A DNA stretch of 64,000 nucleotides, from positions 38,181 through 102,180 of the forward strand of contig CAJNOL010000791.1 of NCBI GenBank assembly GCA_905250125.1, given 5' to 3'. The stretch is from Rotaria sordida (Eukaryota > Rotifera > Eurotatoria > Philodinida > Philodinidae). Shown here one piece after another: positions 1 through 10,696 of the stretch; position 1 is the first letter of the stretch, and every line of letters begins with the position of its first letter. Below the pieces are notes generated by a model. The model was not told the origin of the DNA and searched no databases. It saw nothing but the letters and a program-made list of their open reading frames with translations. Both the position numbers and the translations under genes were made by a program.

Positions 1-3000
1 TTCGCGAAAGTAAACATCTATATTTGGATTGTTAATCTTACCAGCGACATCCAAGCAAACCATACCTACAATAAATTTTCGATCGTTTACTTTTTTATCC
101 TTCAAAGTTATATTGTAATAGTTGTATCAAGATAGAATATTACCTTTATAGCCACCGCAACGAATTTGGAATGCACATGGACAAACTGTTTCAGGTAATT
201 TCATGGTTCTAGCTAATCTTTTGGCCAATGTAAGAGAAATAATGCCAATACCATCTGTGAAACAATATTCATGAATACCGTTTATTTCTGTTGTGGATCT
301 TCTCTCATCTGATATTTCCTTTATTTGATGACTTTCTAATTGGATACCTTTAATACTGGTTGAAAATGATTGTCCTAACTAGAAAGACAATAGATGCTCA
401 AAATCTTGAAATAAATATTTTACTAAGCGTACACGAGCAGCTAACTTGGCTATAGGATGAACATTTCGAAAGTCACCCATCCATTCACGAATAATATCAA
501 CTGTGGTACGATCGTCTGGTGAAGCAAACATCCAGCAAGAATGTTCACGTAATTGTGAACTTGAAAAAGCTAAAAATTGATAGTTTCGATCACACACATT
601 AATTCCATTTTTCAAGATTTTTTTAATGCGTTCGTACATCTTCGCCATATTATCGTTGTAATTATGTAATACACGATAGTCTATATGGAAAATTGATGTC
701 ATGTGAAAATTTAAAGCGATATTTTAAAATCAATCGTCTCACCTTCATCACGAAAAGTTACACGAAGAAATCGATCTTGATACTGAACATATTCACGCGT
801 AACAGCACATTTTTCTTCACAATAAGGACCTTCATAAAGAATGGTTGACGGTGTTATATATATCTTACGTGTCAAAAATGAGTCATTTTTCGCTGTACGT
901 AATTCAAGTCTAGTTAAAACAATGCCGCTTGCTGTTCTACAAAGTTCATAGTTTTTGAGTAATTTTTCAAAAGCTAAATTAAACAGACGGCTCAATCTTC
1001 CACCAGGATACTTTTCCAATCCTAATGATTCCATGGTTGTCATCTTTGATGCTATTTCAGCATTGATGAAACCTCCAGTAGCGGCAAATCGAATATTTTT
1101 AGAAATGAAAAAATCGTCATCAGTGATCGGAAGATCGTCCATGTTTGGCAATTGATTTTCTTCAGATTCATTTTGATTATTCCAATCATCGTCTTCCTTA
1201 TCACAAGTTTTAGCACACCATAGCAGAGCAAACTCGAAAATCTTATCTGCAAAGATCATGAAATATCATTAGCACAACAAAATCAAATAGTACTTTTTTT
1301 TTTCTATTTACCGGTAAGAGCAACTAATGTATTAATTGAATATAACTGTAGAATATGTTCAGCTCGTTCATCAACAATTAAATCATGAACTGTGACGATA
1401 TGTTTCGAGATAAGTTTCATGATTTCGAATTTTGTTTCAAAAGGATACAGTGGCCATCGATGATTAAAGAAATTATCTACTTTAGCTTGATTTTCTCTTA
1501 TCCACTTGTCATTTGATATTAATGTGATGGGTTCAAGATTCTTCTTGGCAGACTCAATATTTTGAATCGAACAAATGATGTCAGATTCAGATAAATTTCC
1601 TGATAATAAATTGTTGTCACTTAATAGCTGGATTAACTTTCTAATATTATTATCCCCATCATTTGAAGCTAGTTTAAAGAGCCACACATTAGCATGACCA
1701 ATAAGTCCAAAGCCAGGTAGACGCTTTTCCTCATGACTTTCAGAGATTGAAGAACCAGTGTCTTTTGTTTCCAATAGTATTGGAGGTTGCTTAATTTCCA
1801 TCAGTAAAAAGACTTCATTTTCATTGATTAAAACTAATGTTATCTTTCTACGTTTCAAACTAAATTGCAAAAAGATTTTTTCTTTTCTAATGTTCTAAAT
1901 ATTTAATTAAAACAAAACAGAACTTACTCATGAAAACTCCATTCAAACTTGAGTATAGTAGAGTTAATAGAATCAGGTCCCCACTTTAACTCCAATGCAC
2001 TGGTTATTGCTATGCTTTTCTTATCTTTAATGACTTCTAGATGAAAATCTTTGCATTTATTGATTTCAAGAGTATGTGCGATGATACCAAATCGGTCAGT
2101 ATTTGAAGCCGTATTCTCCACTGTTTGTATATTTTTCAGAGATGTTCCTGCTATTAATGTACCATAGTGAATGTCGGTTATTTTTAAAGTCACATTTGAT
2201 TTTGAATTATCCGCCTTTGATATGTCCAGTGAAGTATTCGTGTGTTTTTGAGTGAATGAAATACAACGCCTTAAATATAATGGACGATCATTAAAAACGA
2301 AGGATGCTATTTTGTGTTCACTGTGATACAGAACTTCAGCAGCAGTGGCTACACAATCAAAGCGAACAAAGGCATAGTGAGCACCTTTCTAAAAGTGATA
2401 TGCTGCTAAACAATGAACAAGCTCATGAACTTACTCTTACCTGATTCTTTTTCATGTCAACACGGCTAACGTTACAACCGCGTTCGGCAAACCAATTTCT
2501 TAGATCATACCATTTTGCGGAATATGGTATATTGCCTACATACAGCTGAGGAGTTGATAAAGGCATGCGTTCAGATTCATCAGCGATCGGATCAATCACT
2601 AAACAGTATGTCCCCGTGTTATGAATTTCTCGAATAAGTGGAGGAGCGTTCAAATAGATTTTAAGCGAATCATTAAGAAATGGAGTAGATGAATTCGAGT
2701 TTGTTGAACCATTAGACGTGCGATGCCTAACCAAATGAAATGCCTTTGTTTCTGTATTTACCCAAGAATGAGAATCGTCGCTCTCATCGAAGTCGAAACT
2801 ATTGGAATCATCATTCTCGTAGAAGTTGAAATCATTGGAGTCATTGTTCTCGTCGTGGTCGAAATCATTGGAATCATCGTTCTCGTCGAAGTCGAATTCG
2901 TTGGAATCATGGTTCTCGTCGTTGTTGAAATCATTGGAATCATCGGGATCGTAGTTATCGTATGTTTCATCTTCTAAACTATCGTCATTTGTATCAACTT

Positions 3001-3025
3001 CAGATAATGATTCTACCGTCGACAT
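1..3025 (-). CDS. Eukaryotic RNA-dependent RNA polymerase (RdRP), RRM-containing, 3' part cut by window edge
   Basis: This is an RNAi-type RdRP, which copies single-stranded RNA into dsRNA for small-RNA amplification. Exons that splice in frame are 3025-2441, 2388-1928, 1859-1312, 1246-743, 680-433, 378-144 and 65 to beyond the edge, giving 882 codons so far. Residues ~25-90 form an acidic D/N/S/E repeat. An RRM follows, with RNP2 LYVGNI near residue 155 and RNP1 KGAHYAFVRF created across the first intron. The RdRP signature is clear: FLAFSSSQLREHSCWMF, IREWMGDF, then AAR joined by splicing to LGQSFST, FTDGIGIISLTLAKRL and AFQIRCGGYKG. The catalytic DxDGD loop should lie beyond the left edge, so activity cannot be judged. 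N-terminal RRMs are known in several RdRP families, and bdelloids are known to have many RdRP genes. The start is the first ATG of the acidic exon. Family assignment is firm; the number of upstream exons is uncertain. Confidence 0.9.
2765..2960. repeat. 36-bp coding minisatellite in the RdRP first exon
   Basis: About five imperfect 36-bp units encode 12-residue blocks of the form NDSNDFDFDEND on the minus strand. The units stay in frame, so copy-number change would lengthen or shorten the acidic linker ahead of the RRM without breaking the protein. Confidence 0.8.
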
Positions 3026-4400
3026 CGTTCAATGAATGTAAGATCTACAAAAAATCTTCTATTCTATAAGTTTATTCGACAAAGTTTCAACTAAGATGAA
3101 GCAAGTCTATTAATGAATTTGCTAAAATATTGATTGAGTCTTATGAGGACTTTAAATATTAGTAGTGTATAGATCCAAGATTCTTATGATCTCAATTAAG
3201 TGAAATAATGACTCTGTCTGCTCCTTTTGATTTCACATTTCCCTGAATACGCGAAAGTTAGTAATTCTCGTCAGTGAGAAATAATGTGTCTGCATTCTCT
3301 GATGACTCTTGCAGTATTTGAAATCTTATTAACATTCAGGATAGTGGTGTAACAATACATCGCATCATGTTTGTCTGTTGCATGTGACTTTGAAACATTC
3401 GATCCTACACGGCACTCATTCGCTAATGACTTCTCACTATGCTGAAAAGATAGCAAAATGTTACAGATAGGTATAGATGTAAAACGGGTTAGTGTCGATG
3501 ATAAAATTTTGAGATAAAAGAAATAGAAATGGTCATGATGTAGAAACGAAGATAAAGTAACTGTTTGGATTCTTTTCTCTTTGACAGAGACACGGCTTAT
3601 TTGAAAATTCGTAAGGGTTGTCTATTCTGCAACACATATTTTCCAGCGAATCTCATACAAATGTAAATTATTCCCTTTAAATCGATGATTCAATAGAAAG
3701 CAAAGTTATATATAGGGTCTGGATGTGGATTTGGATGTGGGTGTGGGGTGGGTATGGATGTTGGAGGTACGCCTGGTTGTGTGTTCCTATAGTGTAAGGT
3801 TTTGTTTGAGTGCATGTGTATGGATGCGGATGTGAATGTGCGTTTATAGGTGTAGCTAGATACGCATGGATGTGTGTTTGTGAATGGATGGGACTCAATT
3901 CATATGTTGGTTTATGACTCTGGGTAGGCGTCTATTGGTGTTACTTTAATCTGGCTGGTTCGACGTAGATTTATAGTTGGGTAGCTTGTCAATGAAAAAC
4001 ATCTGGAGGATGTAGGTGGCTGTAAGTATGGGTGTGGAAGTGGATCTGGTTTGATTAATTAACCACACCCACACCCTAGTTCCACCAAAAGTCGATTCAC
4101 ATGATCTCTGAAAAACGATTTGAAATCTCAGTACTTTTCAACAAGCTCAAGTGTATAGAAGAAACTTTTTATGAGCTTAGAATAGTTGTAAATTTCATTC
4201 ACTAAAAACAAGTTTGATGAAGTTTTCATATAACAGCACTTTCAAGGGCCACACGAAAATAATAATGACGATAGAAAGAGCGAGCCCCATATAGTACTTA
4301 TTTCAAATTCGGGACAAATATATTCGGCAGTAACCAATATGAGCATATTTAATGATGATCACTGTAGCAGACAAATATTACAAAAATCCGAATTAAAATG
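3026..4400. other. Intergenic, with degenerate telomere-like tracts
   Basis: No gene is recognised here. Positions ~3715-3895 are a degenerate G-rich tract (GGATGTGGGTGTGG variants). Positions ~4028-4078 hold a short G-rich stretch followed, after an AT-rich spacer, by CCACACCCACACCC, which is an inverted arrangement of telomere-like repeats. The rest is AT-rich and featureless by eye. Confidence 0.5.
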
Positions 4401-4408
4401 TCTGTCCA

Positions 4409-5384
4409 TCATAGATTCTTTTTAGCAGGATAAATTGTCAAATCGGAAGTTCGAATAATGCCAGGATCCTCTTTATCACATGATTCAGGGGAAAGTGCAT
4501 TCATCTTCTCTTGTGATTTAACCCAGGCTTTGGCAATAGCTCGTTTCGTATCATCGTCGCCATTTTCGTACATTTCCTCTACCATATTCAAGAAGGACTC
4601 ACTCGATTCTTTTGTATTATCGAGTTTCGAGAGTGGTCTACATTAGAATATGAAGAAAATCGTCAGATCAAAAAGATTTTACTTACTGTATAGGTGCTTT
4701 TTTATCGTCCTTTAAAAGGCGTTCCCAATTTTTTGACTCTACTTTTCGTAGAGATAAAATGACCATATCTTTTTTCACCTAGATGTATGAGTAATTTATA
4801 AAAAACGCAAAAGATAATTTGATATGACAAATAGACTTTGAACGTTGATTGATCCGGTAGAATCGCATGCAGAAGACCGACTTTCTTCAAAAAGTAGTTG
4901 ATATTTTTTAGATTTTGAATTTGCAGATGGAAGCCACTAGGATAGTACAATATTGAGTCATTAAAATTCGAGAAAAATTTGATCATGAATTGTTACCTTG
5001 TTTCGAAGGAACACTGGATGTAGTCCTCGGGTAAATTGCCTGCGCCATCGAGATTTTGAACGTAGACCTTGACAAGTTTATCACTTTGATCCCGTGCTGT
5101 CATCAATAAAAGAAAACAGATAGAAATCTTTGTTGTACTATTGCCCTATCATAGACTGATATATCCTTTGTGTATGATGGAGTAGGTGTTGATTAACCAT
5201 TGGCAGATTTTTCTTCCGCTGGAGCAGCAGCCTGTTGTTGTTGTTGTTGCTGCTTCTGCAGCTATTCCTGAAGTCGGACTAATTCCTTTTTGAATTTGCG
5301 TTTTTGAAGCTCCAGATTTTGCTTTATGCGAGAGCGAGTAGTAGAGTCGATTATCCGTTTGATTTCGTCGATATCAGTGGTGAC
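4409..5384 (-). pseudogene. CACYBP/SIP-like (calcyclin-binding protein, Siah-interacting) with in-frame stop
   Basis: In animals CACYBP bridges Siah1 and Skp1 in a ubiquitin ligase that degrades beta-catenin. Exons splice in frame: 5384-5198, 5096-4997, 4936-4837, 4778-4687 and 4637-4409. Visible parts are an N-terminal helical segment (DIDEIKRIIDSTTRSRIKQN), a glutamine run, the CS-domain start DQSDKLVKVYVQNLDG, the core VKKDMVILSLRKVESKNWERL, and the SGS-like C-terminus MVEEMYENGDDDTKRAIAKAW. In the first exon the frame reads LVRLQE, then TAG (about 5262-5264), then LQKQQQ, so the reading frame is interrupted once while everything else is preserved. The initiating exon was not found upstream of 5384. 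It could be a recent pseudogene, a null allele or ohnolog, or a sequence error. Family assignment is strong; loss of function is inferred. Confidence 0.75.
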
Positions 5385-5767
5385 CTACAACAGATGAAAC
5401 GTCTGTACATAAATTTTAGTTGTTGTTCAGACACAACATCTAGAAATATTTCTTTTTGTCATGAATTTCAAACGATCCTCTTCGATTCTTCGAGGAAGTT
5501 GTCTTGTTTCGCACCTCTTGTATTCGCTCTTCGAGTGTCATTGTTGTTGTTTATGGATCGACGGAGATAGGAGACACAAAATCTAAAATTTAGAGTATTG
5601 AATATTATTGCAAGTGTTTGTCGATTTCTATTTATATTTACACATGTAAGTATAAAAATAACCGTACCCATAACCTAATAAACAATACCTTTCAAAATTA
5701 CTTCATATAGTACTGAAAACTATTACTTAGTTATCCTTCTAAAAATTATATTAAAAAATTACTTGAT

Positions 5768-6325
5768 TTAACGTGTTTGGCTCTGAAATTTTACGTCGAT
5801 TCCTTCAATGTTTACTGAAACTAGCTTTGTTCTCTTTCTGACTTTCAAGACTTGCCAACTTTTTCCTTGAAAATTACTCTGCTGTCTGAAAGTGTCCCAG
5901 ATTACTTCTACGCATTGCATCATGGTCCTAACATTTTCATGACTGTCATAAGAAATACATATAAACATCGAAATTTCAAAGTAACATCGACGTAAGACTG
6001 CATGATCCTGCAATAAATAACTGGATTCGTTAGCGTACCAACCTTCTTAATGATGACGTTTATTATACTATTTTACATATTCACAATGTTCCTACCTTTT
6101 GATTAACATACAGTTAAAAATGAGACAGTGATTATTTTCTAATTTTTTCTTAAGAAAAAACTATTTGATAATTGTAAAGTATCCTTTCATTAGAGCATAT
6201 TATACCTCTTCCAATCGTTCAAGTCCTCTAACCACACAGATGCTTTGAATGCACTCAAAATCATTAGAAAGACCTGTCTTTTGGGTGAAAGCAATGATTT
6301 TTCCTAAGAGATCAAAGATATCCAT
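5768..6325 (-). CDS. Unrecognised two-exon protein fragment
   Basis: Exon 6325-6206 (starting MDIFDLLGKIIAFTQKTG) joins in phase 0 to exon 6007-5768 (DHAVLRRCYFEISMFI..., ending in TAA), with a GT..AG intron of about 200 bp. Together they give about 120 residues, mainly helical in appearance, with a basic KVRKRTK stretch near the end. An acceptor-like TAG just before the ATG suggests there may be an upstream exon and that the real protein is longer. I do not recognise the family. The in-phase splice supports a real gene, but coding status is uncertain. Confidence 0.35.
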
Positions 6326-7095
6326 AAAAAATCTACAGATAAATCATGAATAACTGCAAGTAAACTGTAGTTTTCAAGCATTTTTTAGAGAAAGAATCAT
6401 ACATCAATCGATCTGTGTGGAGTCGATCATAATTGTCAATGTTACATTTGTAAAACATGCCCCTAACATCCGCAATGTTCAGAGTTGTCGATTGTTTTCA
6501 GGAGTGGGGGGGGGGGGGGGGGGGAGGATAAAATTTTTACAGAAAGTGCTCTCATTTTCGTGGTATGAAAACTTTGGACCAAGGAAAAAGGAGCGACACC
6601 ACCTCTCACTTTTATTCTTTCAGAAGTTGCAAAAATTTCGCAGAAAATATTCAACATTTTTCGCAGAAACTGCTAAAAATTTCCGCAGACAGCCTGCCAT
6701 TTTATGTGAGGGAAATCTCCCCTTCCCCATTCCCCCTAATCGGTAAGTTTGGCAATGTTTCGGTACAAAATTTATAACATTGAAAGTAGTTTCCTTACCT
6801 TTTCGAATCTTTCTAATAATAAAAATAATAAACTTACCACAGTCAAAGAATTGCAACCTATACGTTTGCTATTGATAATATTTGTTTTTTCTTCGTACGC
6901 TCTTCACTCGTTTCTTTTTAAATGACTCGATTCATACTTTTGCAGTATGGCAAAGTTTTTTCTTCTTCCGTTCTCTTTACTTTGTTTCATTCCTTTTCTT
7001 TTTGTTTTCTGTTTCTCTTCAAATACACATTTGATGAAACAGAACTTCACGTGGTAACACCAACACATGTATAAAACAATTGTAAAAAGAATCAG
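6326..7095. other. Intergenic with 19-nt poly-G run
   Basis: A pure G run lies at 6506-6524, with C-rich sequence (CCCCTTCCCCATTCCCCC) near 6718-6738. They might be the ends of a small inverted-repeat element, but no target duplication was found. No gene is recognised. Confidence 0.4.
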
Positions 7096-7225
7096 TAGGG
7101 TGTAGGTGTGGGTGTGGGTGTAGGTGTGAGTGTGAGTGTGAGTGGGGGTATGGGTGTGGATGTGGGTGTGGATCTTGGGTGAAGAGATACTCAAGATCCA
7201 CACCCACCCACACCCACATCCACAC
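7096..7225. repeat. Head-to-head telomere-type repeats (G-rich then C-rich)
   Basis: Positions 7096-7180 are TGTGGG-type repeats on the plus strand. They end in a perfect stem (GGTGTGGATCTTG paired with CAAGATCCACACC) around a loop containing GAAGAGATACT. From ~7196 the C-rich complement follows (CCACACCCACCCACACCC). The C-rich tract is interrupted at 7225 by a transposon and resumes at 9937. TGTGGG is the known bdelloid telomeric hexamer. Confidence 0.85.
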
Positions 7226-9936
7226 TAGGGGTGGCACTTTATCTTTACTTTATCAAGTAAAGTAAAGTAAATATACTTTACCCGAAAAGTAAAGTAAAGT
7301 AAAGTAAAGTAAAGTAAAGTAAAGTGAAGTATCTCTAACTTTATCGAACAAGCAAAATATAGTAAAATAAGATTAAGAAAAGCATGTAGTTGATGGTTAT
7401 TCATTTCTTAGTTTATTATCATACATTAATCACACTTTAATATGTCAAAAGTTGCGTGAAATTACGGATGAGAAGCCCCAAATTGTTTAAACCTGATTTT
7501 ATTACTTTGAAAGTCAGCATCGAACTCTCAATATTCTACATAATTCTGTATTTCACATGGTCACAACTCAAATTTTGATACTTGAGGTCCCCTCAGGTAT
7601 CGAAAAAACAATTCTCTGGCTATTCAGTTATAAGTCTTTGTAATTGAATAGCATGAAATGTGCAGATTTATAAATATCTCATTTATTTTTGGAAAGTGAC
7701 AAGACAGTTGAGGCTCCAACATTTGAGCGCCAATAGCTGAGTCTGCACATTAGATCCCTAGACATTTCAGTGTCTTGACGGTCGGAGTTGTTGCCTTTTA
7801 GGGCTCTTCACATTTCAAGTCAAACCACTAACTACATGAAATATTTATTATAGCTAGAGGGTGCGATGTAAACAGTCGTAGGGTGTGAATGCCGATGTGA
7901 ATGTGAACTGTGGGTGTGGGATGTTGGTGTGAATGTGGATTGTGGGTATGAGTAGCAGTGTTTTATCCAAGTCTGTTTCCCCGGAGGAGCGATTTGCAAT
8001 TTCGGGAAGCGAAAAATTATTTTCAGGAGGGCAAGTACATAGTTACTTCCGCGAGTCTCGGAGAGCGAACTCGATTTTTGTGGGAACGCAGCTCCCTTGG
8101 GCACTTCCTGAGTAAAATACTGACGAGTATGGTTACAGATGTGGATGTTGTTCTTTCCATCACTCACTCTCACTCTTCACACTAACGTCCACCGATACCT
8201 ACCCGTACCTCCACACTGGGGACGTATCGAGACCGAGAGGCTCGGTCTCGGCCAGTCTCGGTTGAGAATGAACGAGACCAAGATTCTCGATTCAGCCTCC
8301 ATCTCCGTACATCCCTACTCCACGCTTTACTAACACCTGCATACTCACTGCTACAATTGGTTCAAGAGTACTTTTCCAAACAGTTTCAAATAAGTTCACG
8401 TAGACATTTTACTCACTGGACAAGAGTGAAATGCAGGAGGGTCAAAAGTAAAGAGGCTCAACTGTCCAAAGTTCAATTATTAGAAGATTCAGACACCCAG
8501 AACCCAAATGTGTAACTCAAACATTGACGTTGAAATGTTGAAGATTCAACCGTCTATATAACCTTGGAAGAGTGCTCAGACTATAAGAAAAACCGGAAAC
8601 ACTCTAACGCCTTTAAAAACTAGCAGTGTCCAGAAATTCCACTAAAATATGGTTCTATCTTATCGAAAATAAATCCATTTTTTGCAGAATTGGCGTCTTG
8701 ATGAGTAAATATAAGAAACCATTGAATGTTTGATTTTTTTTCTACGCTAAATGGCAAATACTATCTCGATTGGATGATATAATCCCTCACAGTTTTTAGC
8801 CCTACAAAACTAGAGTATCCATAGCTGCAGTGGTCGAATAGCTTCGCCAAACGTGCAATTGAATGTGCTCTTTCTGATAGCACCATTTTAGACTGAAAAT
8901 CTCGAATCTGTAAAATCGTTTTTGGCTCAAAACCCCATCCTTAAGATCCTGTTTGCCCCTTGCTTGACTAATATTCTGTAGATCTCGAATATAAAAATCC
9001 CATTTGACTTTAGACAACTGTTATATCTGTGAATAAAACATAGAACTAAGTCAACATGTGCGAGTTAGAGATATTAACTCAGTTGGATTGATACGAGTAC
9101 TCACTGCTTTAGTGTCTCCATGGGTCACCCATAACTCAAACCAGTTGCTTGAGTAGATCATTGATGGAATGTCACCTCTGATCTACCTATAAAAAGTTTC
9201 AGGTAGATTGCATGAGTTAACGCCAAAGTCATCCTTGTGCTACCCAGTTAAATACTCCAAATTTCATAAAAATTAGTCACGAAAAGGTTTTCTCAACGAG
9301 TGTGTGGTTAAAATAGAAAGTTTTCGTCAAGTCAAATTTATTCTAAGTTCGCTGTAACGAATTCGGTACGATTTTCATGAACCTGTTCAAAAAAAAAAGA
9401 TCTTCATGATACCAGGGAGTGCTTCGGATCTTTCATATTATCTGAGTACTTTCTAAAAATAAATGAGATATTTATAATCTGCACATTTCATGCTATTGAA
9501 TTACAAAGACTTATAACTGAATAGCCAGAGAATTGTTTATCCGATACCTGAGGGGACCTCAAGTATCAAAATTTGAGTTGTGACCATGTGAAATACAGAA
9601 TTATGAAGAATATTGAGAGTTCGATGCTGACTTTCAAAGTAATAAAATCAGGTTTAAACAATTTGGGGCTTCTCATCCATAATTTCACGCAACTTTTGAC
9701 ATATTAAAGTGTGATTAATGTATGATAATAAACTAAGAAATGAATAACCATCAACTACATGCTTTTCTTAATCTTATTTTACTATATTTTGCTTGTTCGA
9801 TAAAGTTAGAGATACTTGACTTTACTTTACTTTTCGGGTAAAGTATATTTACTTTACTTTACCCAGTAAAGTAAAGCATTTTGCTTTACTTTACTTTACT
9901 TTAATAAAGTGAAATAAAGATAAAGTGCCACCCCTA
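7226..9936. mobile_element. Non-autonomous hAT-like element, 2.7 kb, long terminal inverted repeats
   Basis: The ends are TAGGGGTGGCAC and its complement GTGCCACCCCTA. Exact 8-bp target duplications ATCCACAC lie at 7218-7225 and 9937-9944, the hAT hallmark. The inverted arms are about 470 bp each (7226-~7698 against ~9450-9936) and near-identical. Both begin with (AGTAA)n-type microsatellite and share sequence down to CTGCACATTTCATGCTATTGAATTACA in complementary orientation. No transposase ORF is visible inside, so movement would need a transposase in trans. The interior holds another degenerate G-rich/C-rich telomere-like stretch (~7865-7960 and ~8129-8215) and a CTCGGTCTCGG palindrome near 8235-8265. 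Confidence 0.85.
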
Positions 9937-10043
9937 ATCCACACCCACACCCCACACCCACACCCACCCACACACCCACACCCACACCCCACACCCACCC
10001 ACACCCACACCCACACCCCCACCCACACCCACACCCACACCCT
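9937..10043. repeat. C-rich telomere-type repeat tract (CCCACA)n
   Basis: This is a nearly uninterrupted CCCACA/CCCCACA tract, so the G-rich strand runs leftward. It is the continuation of the tract broken at 7225 by the hAT insertion. Its right border abuts coding-like sequence directly, with no AT spacer. Confidence 0.9.
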
Positions 10044-10225
10044 AATTCAGCTTCTTCTTTATTAACCTTTAATTTCTCATATTGTTTTTGTATAATATGT
10101 TTATTATACCATAAACCATAAAGAAAATTATTTGTACGTTCAACTAAAGATTCAAGTGGATTTGTTGTACCCAAATCTTAATATGCTTTAGTTTTAGTCA
10201 TATATATTTGAGCTTTCACTTTATA
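10044..10225 (-). pseudogene. Coding relic truncated at telomere-type repeats
   Basis: On the minus strand one frame reads DDYKVKAQIYMTKTKAY, a stop, then DLGTTNPLESLVERTNNF and on to KVNKEEAEL, where it runs straight into (GTGTGGG)n. The composition and absence of repeats suggest former protein-coding sequence; one stop codon and the abrupt end make it non-functional. I do not recognise the parent family. Confidence 0.5.
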
Positions 10226-10696
10226 GTCATCAAGTTTATTTTAACGAAAAATAAAAATACAAGCCAACGCAAAAAAAAGAACACAGAAGAATGAATCTTA
10301 AAACAAATATAAAAAAAATAAATATTAAATCTCAGCAAAACCTCGTTATTGTTATATTGATTCTTTTCTCTAAGCAAGTAAGCAAACAAAACAATCGATG
10401 CGACAGACACGCACACATTTTTCTTTTGTTCTGCAGCCATTCGTTTTCTATAGTTCATCGGAAAAATTACCTGTGAAACACAGTTAATCGGTGAAATTTA
10501 TAACGAACCGCGGTATGTCGCTAAAAGTGATCCAGTTTTTGTGACATGAGAAACAGATCAATCAAGCTATTATTCTAATCAAATACAATAACTATGATAA
10601 TCTATTTAAAGCATTCATATTTTAATCTAACTTTGTTTTATTTCTTCTATTTTATTTACAACAATAAAAAAAAACACAATATAGACAAAATTTCTT
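10226..10696. other. AT-rich intergenic sequence downstream of the TIR gene
   Basis: No gene or structured repeat is recognised. It presumably includes the 3' UTR of the leftward-transcribed TIR gene. Confidence 0.4.

Noticed and set aside
2723-2977. Open frames opposite the RdRP acidic repeat
   Set aside because: They arise from the 36-bp repeat read in other frames and lack protein character; the minus-strand frame is the one continuous with the RRM.
3715-3900. Minus-strand frame of His/Thr/Pro repeats
   Set aside because: It is the degenerate telomere-like repeat read as protein.
6500-6740. Poly-G and C-rich ends as a transposon
   Set aside because: The ends do not match beyond G/C runs and no target duplication was found.
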